Below are positions 1-7,166 of a stretch of 35,553 bases of DNA, piece by piece. Source of the stretch: JAZDGX01 sp043806645 (GTDB taxonomy: Bacteria > Eisenbacteria > RBG-16-71-46 > CAIMUX01 > WJJG01). The stretch lies in contig JAZDGX010000133.1 in assembly GCA_043806645.1 (NCBI GenBank), positions 1 through 35,553 of the forward strand, written 5' to 3'. Both the position numbers and the translations under genes were made by a program. Below the pieces are notes generated by a model. The model was not told the origin of the DNA and made no database searches. It saw only the letters and a program-made list of their open reading frames with translations. Within the stretch, counting starts at the first letter, position 1, and each line of letters starts with the position of its first letter.

Positions 1-483
1 CAGGGAAGGCCTCCACTGTGCGATTCACGAGAAGCTGTACATCCGGTGTTCAAAGCGACCTTCTCGAACCGCGTCAACTCGACTCTGCCACATGCGTGAA
101 CACCGTACGGCCGGGCGCGGATTCTGTCAATACAATCCTCGGCCGGCAGCCCGCTTAACGCTGATTGGACACCTCGCTGCGCGTACAGGCGGACGATATG
201 TGTACCACCGAGGGCGCGAACGAGTACAAGCAAACGTCGCGGACTATACCCGATCGTGCTCTCGGGCGATCCCCGGGTGGGGCCCTGCGAACGCCGGCGC
301 GCTGGAGCGACCGCGCGGCGGTGGGGGGGCGGGAGGGAGCATGCGCATGAAACAGGGACGCGCGCGGCGATGAGCGGGAGGAGCTGATGAGCGGGAACGC
401 CGATTTGCCGCAGGTCCGTTTTTTTCCCTGGATCGCGCCGCTTGAGCTTCTAGAATGTCCGGGTGCTGCAAATGGAGGACGAC
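1..483. other. Non-coding leader upstream of the topoisomerase VI operon
   Basis: I see no supportable gene here. The short open frames on both strands are Arg/Pro/Ala-rich, lack ribosome binding sites and resemble no family. Visible elements are an 11-bp direct repeat GATGAGCGGGA at 369-379 and 386-396 (17-bp period), a run of seven T at 419-425, and a -10-like TAGAAT at 451-456 without a convincing -35 box. The stretch probably holds the promoter and 5' leader of the operon that follows. No strong terminator hairpin was found. Confidence 0.5.
369..396 (+). repeat. 11-bp direct repeat ahead of topoisomerase VI genes
   Basis: GATGAGCGGGA occurs twice, at 369-379 and 386-396, with a 17-bp period, about 90 bp before the first start codon. 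It could be a pair of protein half-sites or a chance short duplication. Nothing in the sequence decides between these. Confidence 0.35.
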
Positions 484-2379
484 ATGCGCAAAGAACGCCG
501 GGGCCGGACACGAACGCAACTGGAAGTGCCTTTTGACACCGCCGGGTTGACAGTCGATGGGGGAGCAGCGATGGCGGCTCAGGATGCGGGGCTGCCGGAG
601 CTGTCGCGTCCGGAGGAGATGGGCGAGCTTCCCGGGATGGCCGTCACTGCGCGTGCAGTCGGGGCCGCCGCGGGCAGGACCGCGACCGCGCGTGGGAGCA
701 AGGCCCGCGGGCGGATCGTCCCCCTGCGGCCGCCGGGCGGCGAGCAGCGCAAGCCCGCCCACACGGAGCGCAAGAAGCGCGCTGCCGGCAAACCGGCGGA
801 GCCCGAGGATGCCGCCCTGGCGATGGCGAGCCGGCAGCGGGAGATCTCGATCTCGGAGTTCTTCGCGAAGAATCGGCATCTCCTCGGTTTCGACAACCCC
901 GCCAAGGCCCTGTTGACCACGGTCAAGGAAGCCGTCGACAACGCCCTGGATGCTTGCGACGAGGCGGGCATCCTTCCGGAGATCCAAGTGGAGGTGGAGC
1001 AGCTCGCGGAAGACCGGTTTCGCGTGGCGGTCGAAGACAACGGTCCGGGCATCGTGCGCAATCAGATTCCGAAGATCTTCGGCAAGCTGTTGTACGGCTC
1101 CAAGTTCCACACGCTGAAGCAGTCGCGCGGCCAGCAAGGGATCGGCATTTCCGCTGCAGGCATGTATGGCGTGCTGACGACGGGAAAGCCGGTGGAGATC
1201 ACGTCCCGCGCGGGGGCCGGCCGCCCGGCGCATTACTTTGAAGTCGTGATCAACACGGAGAAGAACGCGCCGGATACGCCGGTCGAGAAGGTCGTCGAGT
1301 GGGAAAAGGAGCACGGAACGCGTGTGGCGATCACCCTGCAGGGGACGTATAAGAAGGGCCGCCACTCGATCGACGGCTATCTGCTGCAGGTGGCGGTGGC
1401 CAATCCGCACGCGACGATCGTCTACGACCCGCCGGCAGAGGAGGGCGCCGCGGGGCGGATTGTCTACGCCCGGACGGCCCAGCAGTCTCCCCGACAGCCG
1501 CAACCGATCAAGCCGCATCCCCACGGCGTCGAGTTGGGGGTGTTCTTCAAGATGCTGCAGAACACGCGCGCCCGCACCCTGCGCGCCTTCCTGAAGGAAG
1601 AGTTCTCCCGAGTCGGAGACAAGGTCATCACCGATCTGGTGACCGAGGCTGCCAAAGGCGGCTTGACCATCTCTCCGGACTCCTCTCCGCGAAAGATCCC
1701 GATGCGGGAGGCGGAAGCGTTGCACTCCGCGGTGGGGCGGGTGAAGATCATCGCGCCGCCGACCAATTGTCTCTCGCCGATCGGGGAGGAGCTCCTGCTC
1801 GCGGCCCTGCGCCAGCGGGTGCAGGCCGGCTTCTTCGCGGCGGTGACGCGTCCCCCCGCCGTCTATCGGGGCAATCCGTTTCAGATCGAGGTGGCCTTGG
1901 CCTACGGCGGGGACCTGCCTGCCGACGGCCTGGCCGAGATCTACCGCTACGCCAACCGCGTCCCGTTGCAATACCAGCGCAGCGCCTGCGCCATGACCAA
2001 GGCGGTCGTGGAGCTGCCCTGGCGCAACTACAAGATCGCCCAGAGCCGGGGCGCTCTGCCGACGGGACCGCTGGTGATGGTGATCCACATCGCCTCGGTG
2101 TGGGTTCCCTTCACCTCGGAGAGCAAGGAAGCGGTGGCGCACTATCCGGAGATCCTGCATGAGATCCGCCTGGCACTGCAGGAGTGCGGCCGGCGCCTGG
2201 CGGGACACATCGGGCACGGCCGGCGCGTGGCTGAGGAAGAGAAGAAGCGCTCCTATATACAGAAGTACATCCCGCATATCGGAATCGCCCTGCAGGAGAT
2301 CCTCGATCTCAGCGACCAGCAGCGGGAACACACCGTGGAAGTCTTGACCGACACACTGGAGCGTAGCCGCAGGATGTAG
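484..2379 (+). CDS. top6B: Type IIB DNA topoisomerase VI, subunit B (GHKL ATPase)
   Basis: ATP-driven gate subunit of topoisomerase VI, which passes one DNA duplex through a double-strand break made by subunit A. The GHKL (Bergerat) fold is clear: N-box KEAVDNALD (Glu149, Asn153), G1 box EDNGPGI (184-190) and G2 box GQQGIGISAAGMYG (216-229), then the transducer domain with SESKEA, the conserved switch-lysine region. ATG 484 is chosen because GGAGG lies 5 nt upstream; GTG 463 and ATG 472 are in frame but less well placed. The protein is 631 aa. The family core (REISISEFF onward) begins only near residue 119, so there is a basic, low-complexity N-terminal extension of about 117 residues. Subunit A follows after 12 bp. 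Topoisomerase VI is typical of archaea and plants and is sporadic in bacteria. Family assignment is secure; the role of the extension is unknown. Confidence 0.96.
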   Translation: MRKERRGRTRTQLEVPFDTAGLTVDGGAAMAAQDAGLPELSRPEEMGELPGMAVTARAVGAAAGRTATARGSKARGRIVPLRPPGGEQRKPAHTERKKRAAGKPAEPEDAALAMASRQREISISEFFAKNRHLLGFDNPAKALLTTVKEAVDNALDACDEAGILPEIQVEVEQLAEDRFRVAVEDNGPGIVRNQIPKIFGKLLYGSKFHTLKQSRGQQGIGISAAGMYGVLTTGKPVEITSRAGAGRPAHYFEVVINTEKNAPDTPVEKVVEWEKEHGTRVAITLQGTYKKGRHSIDGYLLQVAVANPHATIVYDPPAEEGAAGRIVYARTAQQSPRQPQPIKPHPHGVELGVFFKMLQNTRARTLRAFLKEEFSRVGDKVITDLVTEAAKGGLTISPDSSPRKIPMREAEALHSAVGRVKIIAPPTNCLSPIGEELLLAALRQRVQAGFFAAVTRPPAVYRGNPFQIEVALAYGGDLPADGLAEIYRYANRVPLQYQRSACAMTKAVVELPWRNYKIAQSRGALPTGPLVMVIHIASVWVPFTSESKEAVAHYPEILHEIRLALQECGRRLAGHIGHGRRVAEEEKKRSYIQKYIPHIGIALQEILDLSDQQREHTVEVLTDTLERSRRM

Positions 2380-2391
2380 AAGGAGGCCGGC

Positions 2392-3543
2392 ATGCCCAAG
2401 CGCATCACGCAGACGCAGCTGAGTGACATCCGCAAGAAGAACAAGCAGAAGGACCGGGGCACGGTCGAGTTGATCCGCGCGACCGCCGCCGAGGTGAACG
2501 GACGCATCCTCAAGCAGGGCAAGCCCGATCTGAAGTTTCCGGTGCGTTCGTTGTCGAACGTCGTCTACGCGGAGGGGAAGGGCTATTTCGAGATCGGGCG
2601 GCAGAAGAAGGTGCGCACGCTGACGGTCAACACCGTCAAGGCCTTCGCCCAGACGCTGCGCATGATGAGCCTCTCCAAGCAGCTTGTCGAAACAGGCGAT
2701 TTCGCCACCAAACGAGACGCCTACTACCAGTCGAAGAACTGGGGCGCGGCCATGTTCCAGGACCAGACCGAATCCGATACGGTCATGGACGACATCGAGG
2801 CGCTCTTCTCTGTGAACGCGATCAACCGCGAGCAACTGCGCTTCGTTCCCGACGAGCACGGCGGGGCGGTGGCGGGCGAACTGGTCGTCTACGATCCGGA
2901 CATCGAGTCGGGGGAGATCGAACGCATCGACTGTACGCGCTTCGGTTCGGGCGCCTATTCGATCCCCAGCTCGGTCGAACACCTGTCGTTCGAGACCAAG
3001 GCCGAGTTCATTCTGGCCATCGAGACCGGCGGCATGTTCCAGCGGCTGCAAAGCCACAAGTTTTGGAAGAAGGCGAACTGCATCCTGGTCAACATGAGCG
3101 GCGTGCCCACCCGTTCCACCCGCCGGTTCATCCGGCGCCTGTCGGAGGAGGCGGGCATTCCCGTCTACGCCTTTGTCGACTGCGATCCCTACGGCATTTC
3201 CAACATCTATCGCACGCTCAAGGTGGGCAGCGGCAACGCGGCCCATATCAATCAGTTCTTCTGCGTCCCGGAGGCGCGTTTCCTGGGGGTCACGCCCCAG
3301 GACATCGTCGACTACAAGCTGCCCACGCATCCCTTGAAGGACGTGGACGTGAAACGGGCGCGCGATGCCCTGAAGAACGATCCCTTCTTCAAGCAGCATC
3401 GCCCCTGGCAGAAGGCGCTCGAGATGCTGCTCAAGATGGGGGTGCGCGCCGAGCAGCAGGCGTTGGCGAAGTGGGGACTGAACTACGTGCTCGAGGAGTA
3501 TCTCCCGAACAAGTTGAAGAATGTCCGGGTTTTCCTGCCCTGA
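2392..3543 (+). CDS. top6A: DNA topoisomerase VI, subunit A (Spo11-like)
   Basis: DNA-cleaving subunit of topoisomerase VI, homologous to the meiotic nuclease Spo11; it forms a 5'-phosphotyrosyl bond with DNA. The protein has 383 aa, close to the archaeal length. The winged-helix CAP region carries KRDAYYQSKNWG, with Tyr111/Tyr112; by comparison with the R-[DE]-x-[FY]-Y motif of Spo11, Tyr112 should be the nucleophile. The Toprim domain shows the metal-binding glutamate in IETGGMF (Glu211) and the acidic pair in VDCDPYG (Asp263, Asp265). All key residues are present, so activity is expected. The ATG has AAGGAGG just upstream, and the gene lies 12 bp after top6B and 14 bp before the KaiC-like gene, so the three are very probably co-transcribed and A and B made in step. 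Confidence 0.97.
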   Translation: MPKRITQTQLSDIRKKNKQKDRGTVELIRATAAEVNGRILKQGKPDLKFPVRSLSNVVYAEGKGYFEIGRQKKVRTLTVNTVKAFAQTLRMMSLSKQLVETGDFATKRDAYYQSKNWGAAMFQDQTESDTVMDDIEALFSVNAINREQLRFVPDEHGGAVAGELVVYDPDIESGEIERIDCTRFGSGAYSIPSSVEHLSFETKAEFILAIETGGMFQRLQSHKFWKKANCILVNMSGVPTRSTRRFIRRLSEEAGIPVYAFVDCDPYGISNIYRTLKVGSGNAAHINQFFCVPEARFLGVTPQDIVDYKLPTHPLKDVDVKRARDALKNDPFFKQHRPWQKALEMLLKMGVRAEQQALAKWGLNYVLEEYLPNKLKNVRVFLP

Positions 3544-3557
3544 ACGGCGGAGGAATC

Positions 3558-4259
3558 ATGGAGCTGATGAAGACGGGCATCCCCGGTTTCGATGCGGCCA
3601 CCGGGGGCGGCATTCCGCGCGGGACCCGCACGATCCTCTACGGCCCGCCGGGGACCGGCAAGACGGTCTTCGGCATGCACTTTCTGTGGGAGGGGATGAC
3701 GGCGGGCGAGGTGGTCGCCTGCAACACGGCCGACCGTCCCTTCGAACAGGTCCGCCGTTACTTCCGGAGTTTCGGCTGGGATGTCGCGCCGCACGAGCGT
3801 GAGGGCCGGCTGGCCGCGCTGCAGAGCTTCCCGCGCTTCTCGCAGGAACAGGACGATTCCGGGGTCGACTATGTGCGGATGGATGACCTGGACGCGCTGC
3901 ACGAAATCGGCGCGCGGTTGCGGCAGCGCGGAGTGACCCGCTTCGTGTCGGGCGACTTCTCGCAGGCGCTCTACTCGGTGCTCGGTCCCGAGAAGATCAT
4001 CCCGCTCCTCGACTGGCAGGTGAACTGGGCTTTTCACTCGGGGGCCGCGCTGATCGAAGTGGTCACGGCCACGCAAGTCGATCTGGAAGGGCACAAGGGC
4101 TGGTCCCTCAGCTTGAAGGCGGCCCACAACGTGATCCAGTTTCGCAATGCGAGCGGCCGGCGGGAAATCCGGATCCTCAAGCTGGAGGGCGCCTCCCACC
4201 CGCTCGATTGGGTTCCGATCGCGATCGGGTCGCGCGGAATCGAGATGGGGATCGTCTGA
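3558..4259 (+). CDS. KaiC/RAD55-type P-loop protein, topoisomerase VI operon partner
   Basis: Single-domain (233 aa) RecA-fold protein of the KaiC/RadA/RAD55 superfamily. It opens with the signature GIPGFDAATGGGIPRG (7-22), followed by Walker A GPPGTGKT (29-36) and a Walker B-like strand ending in Asp133 (RFVSGDFS). After Walker A, KaiC proteins normally have a strand ending in two catalytic glutamates (SFEE). Here the aligned stretch reads ACNTADR, although the following SFGWD (71-75) is retained. ATP binding looks intact but hydrolysis may be weak. The ATG at 3558 has GGAGG 4 nt upstream; a longer in-frame reading overlapping top6A is a shadow. Its place in the operon suggests it loads, regulates or reports on topoisomerase VI, but this is inference. 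Such domains also occur as archaeal signalling ATPases. No RNA-polymerase or clock partner is visible. Confidence 0.85.
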   Translation: MELMKTGIPGFDAATGGGIPRGTRTILYGPPGTGKTVFGMHFLWEGMTAGEVVACNTADRPFEQVRRYFRSFGWDVAPHEREGRLAALQSFPRFSQEQDDSGVDYVRMDDLDALHEIGARLRQRGVTRFVSGDFSQALYSVLGPEKIIPLLDWQVNWAFHSGAALIEVVTATQVDLEGHKGWSLSLKAAHNVIQFRNASGRREIRILKLEGASHPLDWVPIAIGSRGIEMGIV

Positions 4260-4317
4260 GACGCGCCCGGCCGGGCCGGCGGGGCGAGACCGATCCGCGG
4301 TGAGCGGCGCGGCGCCC

Positions 4318-7089
4318 TCAACCGGCCGGGCGGCCGGGGATGCCTGCCACACCCAGCGGCGCGCCGGCGTCGTCGAAGATCTCGACACGCTTGACGCGGC
4401 AGCGGGCGAGTTCCTCCCGCGAGAGCTTCAGGATCTCCGCCAGCACCGGGAAGGGTCCGAGCACTTGGCCGTCGGGTTCCTGAAGCCGCAGGGTCATGGC
4501 GAGCCCACGGCGGGCGAAGCCGGCGGGGATCGCCGCGGCGGGGGATGACAGGGCCCCCGCGCATGCGCCGTCGCCACCGGGTGCCGCGGGCATCCAGGCG
4601 CAGCGGGTGACGGCGCGCTTGAGATCGATGGTGCGATGCCGGCCCTTGCCCGTCTTGACGACGGGAATCGCCCCCGCCTCGTGAAAGCTCTCCAGACGCT
4701 TCTCGCCATCAATTCGGTCGGCCAGCTCCGGTGCGAGCAGGACCTGATAGGACGCGCTTGCCGCCGTCGCTGTCAGACTCTCCCTGCGCGGCACGACGGC
4801 GGTCAGGCTGTGGAAGAGCAGTCCGGGAGGAGCGAGGTCTCGCAAGCGCGCATCGCCCTCCTCCGAGGGAGCCTCCCAGAGGTACAGATCGATGTGCTCG
4901 CGGCAGCCTTCCACGCCGACCGGCAGCGGGGGACCGAAGGCGATCCGCGGATGGGGATTGTGGCCCTGCGTGTAGACGAGCGGCCAGCGGGCCATCCGCA
5001 GGAGCCGGGTGAGCAGCTTGGCCGTCTCCAGGTGCGACAAGAAGCGCAGGTTGTCCAGCTTGGCATAGCCGAGGCGCATCCGCAGCGGTTCGGCGGACTC
5101 CGGCCGCGGGAGCGGCCGCGCCCCGGAATCGTCCGGCGTGCCAGGCTGAGACGGACCCGCGGGGCCGCGGGCGAACGGCGCGAGACGGTCGGCCACCTGC
5201 TCTGCCAGCGCCTGCCATGCGGCGGAGGACAGTTCCTGAGCGAGGCGTCCCCCCTCCGGTCCCGCCGGTCCGCAACCGGGCAGCCCACAGCCCGTGCACG
5301 CCTGTCCGCGACAATCCGCGGTCACTTCTCCCGCCAGAGCCCGCTCTCGCTCGCGCAGCAGCCACTCCCGCGTGACCCCCAGGTCGATATGGTCCCAGGG
5401 CAGCGGAGCCTCCGTGTCGCGGGCCGCGACGAATGCGCGCGCATCGATGCCCTCCTCGGCCAGCGCGGTCTCCCAGCGCGCGACCGAAAAATGCTCGGTC
5501 CAGCCCTCGAAGCGCCCGCCGGCGCGCCGCACTCGCTCGATCACTCCACTCAGACCGCGATCGCCTCGCGCGAGCAGGGCCTCCACGAAGGAGAGGTCGA
5601 CATCCTGCGCCTTGACCGGTGTCCACCGGCTGGATATGCGCTGATCGAGATAGGCGATCCGTTCACGCAGCTGCTGCCGCCCGGCAAAGGCCTCCCACTG
5701 AAACGGCGTGTGCGCCTTGGGCACGAAGGCTCCCAGGCTGATCGTCATCCCGCGCGAGGGGCCGAATTCGCGGCCGATCGCGCGCAGCTCGGCGACCGCA
5801 CTCGCGATGCCGTCGAGATCGGCCGGCGTCTCGGTCGGCAGGCCGAGCATGTAGTAAAGCTTGATGCGCTTCCATCCGCGCTGGTAGGCGGCGCGCGCGG
5901 CGGCGCGGAGGTCCTCGTCGCGCACCCGCTTGTTGATGACATCGCGCAGCCTCTGCGTGCCCGCCTCCGGGGCGAAGGTCAAACCGCTGCGGCGGACCCG
6001 GGAGACCAGATCGGCCAGCTCCACGCTGAAGGTGTCGACGCGCAGCGAGGGTAGGCTGAGGCCGGCGCGCGTCGGCTTCAGCCCCGCGCCCAGCGCCCGC
6101 GCGAGCGGCACGATTTGGGAGTAGTCCGCGGTGGAGAGCGAGGAAAGGCTCACCTCGTCCCAGCCCGAGGCTTCCAGGCCGGCGACGGCCAATTCGACGA
6201 GATCGGCCGGGGGGCGCTCGCGGACCGGGCGGTAGAAGATGCCCGCCTGGCAGAAGCGGCAACCCTGCGTGCAACCGCGCTGGATCTCGAGAGTCAGTCG
6301 GTCTTGGACCGCTTCGATGGCCGGGATGATCGGCGTGCGGGGACAGTTGCTGCCGTCGAGACGGGCCGCGAACGTGCGGTGCACGCGTGCGGGGGCGCCG
6401 CCGCGGGCCGCCAGGCGCACGGTGCCGGAGCGGTCGGCGACGGGTTCGTAGAAGCGCGGCACATAGACGCCGGGAATCTCGGTCAGAGCGAGCAGCCGTT
6501 GCTCGCGTGTCCGGCCGCGCAGCGCCGCCAGCCGTCGCGTGAGCTCGTCGATCGCACCCTCGCCGTCGCCGATCAGGAAGAAATCGAAGAACTCCGCCAG
6601 GGGTTCGGGATTCGCCGAGCAGGGGCCGCCTCCCGCGATCAGCGGATCGCTTTCTCCGCGCGCAGCGGCACGGATGGGGAGGCCCGCGAGTTCGAGCAGA
6701 TTCAGAATATTCGTCGCCAGCAGCTCGTATTGCAGCGAGAATCCGATGACATCGAAGTCCCGCGCCGGGCGGCGGCTCTCGAGCGAGAAGAGCGGAATGC
6801 CGCCTTGGCGCATGCGAGCTTCCATGTCGGGCCAGGGGGCGAAGGCACGCTCGGCGCGCGCATCATCGCGACGGTTGATGAGCTCATAGAGGATGCGCAA
6901 TCCGTAGTGGCTCATCCCGATTTCGTAGATCTCGGGCAGAATGAGGAGCCACTTGATCCGCTCCTTGTCCCAGGGCAGATGCAGCGCGCCGATTTCGCTG
7001 CCCAGATAGCGGGCCGGTTTCTCGACCAGCGGCAGAACGGCGTCGATCCACGCCGACAGTTCCCGAGGCGACGGCGCCGCAGTCGTCAT
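4318..7089 (-). CDS. Two-module radical SAM protein (TIGR03960 + TIGR03936/DUF2344-like)
   Basis: Radical SAM enzyme of unknown substrate, 923 aa. An N-terminal cobalamin-binding-like region (about 40-200; SHYGLRILYELIN, GGGPCSANPEP) leads into the radical SAM core with the cluster motif CTQGCRFC (Cys273, Cys277, Cys280). A cysteine-rich stretch (CRGQACTGCGLPGCG) follows. From RMRLGYAKLDNLRFLSHLE onward the C-terminal module matches the radical-SAM-linked domain TIGR03936. In many bacteria the two modules are separate adjacent genes; here they are one polypeptide joined by a Pro/Ser-rich linker. ATG 7089 is preferred because GGAGA stands 6 nt upstream and the family N-terminus begins there; upstream in-frame sequence to 7305 is Arg-rich and unconvincing. 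It is 77 bp downstream of the outer-membrane protein gene and convergent with the topoisomerase operon. Family sure, function not known. Confidence 0.9.
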   Translation of the reverse strand: MTTAAPSPRELSAWIDAVLPLVEKPARYLGSEIGALHLPWDKERIKWLLILPEIYEIGMSHYGLRILYELINRRDDARAERAFAPWPDMEARMRQGGIPLFSLESRRPARDFDVIGFSLQYELLATNILNLLELAGLPIRAAARGESDPLIAGGGPCSANPEPLAEFFDFFLIGDGEGAIDELTRRLAALRGRTREQRLLALTEIPGVYVPRFYEPVADRSGTVRLAARGGAPARVHRTFAARLDGSNCPRTPIIPAIEAVQDRLTLEIQRGCTQGCRFCQAGIFYRPVRERPPADLVELAVAGLEASGWDEVSLSSLSTADYSQIVPLARALGAGLKPTRAGLSLPSLRVDTFSVELADLVSRVRRSGLTFAPEAGTQRLRDVINKRVRDEDLRAAARAAYQRGWKRIKLYYMLGLPTETPADLDGIASAVAELRAIGREFGPSRGMTISLGAFVPKAHTPFQWEAFAGRQQLRERIAYLDQRISSRWTPVKAQDVDLSFVEALLARGDRGLSGVIERVRRAGGRFEGWTEHFSVARWETALAEEGIDARAFVAARDTEAPLPWDHIDLGVTREWLLRERERALAGEVTADCRGQACTGCGLPGCGPAGPEGGRLAQELSSAAWQALAEQVADRLAPFARGPAGPSQPGTPDDSGARPLPRPESAEPLRMRLGYAKLDNLRFLSHLETAKLLTRLLRMARWPLVYTQGHNPHPRIAFGPPLPVGVEGCREHIDLYLWEAPSEEGDARLRDLAPPGLLFHSLTAVVPRRESLTATAASASYQVLLAPELADRIDGEKRLESFHEAGAIPVVKTGKGRHRTIDLKRAVTRCAWMPAAPGGDGACAGALSSPAAAIPAGFARRGLAMTLRLQEPDGQVLGPFPVLAEILKLSREELARCRVKRVEIFDDAGAPLGVAGIPGRPAG

Positions 7090-7166
7090 GTCGATTCTCC
7101 AGCCGGGTCCTTGTCGAAGCCCGCAGCCGCGCGGGCCGTGCGCGGGAAGGAACGCTTCGGCCGCCG

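Noticed and set aside
419..425. T-run that might belong to a terminator upstream of top6B
   Set aside because: Only a 4-bp stem with a long loop precedes it.
155..511. 118-codon minus-strand open frame ahead of the topoisomerase VI operon
   Set aside because: No ribosome binding site, Ser/Arg/Pro-rich translation, overlaps the top6B start.
244..3399. 1051-codon open frame on the minus strand opposite the topoisomerase VI genes
   Set aside because: Shadow of GC-rich codon use: it lies antisense to two securely identified genes and shows no family motif.
3558..4259. A circadian-clock KaiC
   Set aside because: Single domain, no KaiA/KaiB neighbours, no autophosphorylation motifs and altered catalytic residues.
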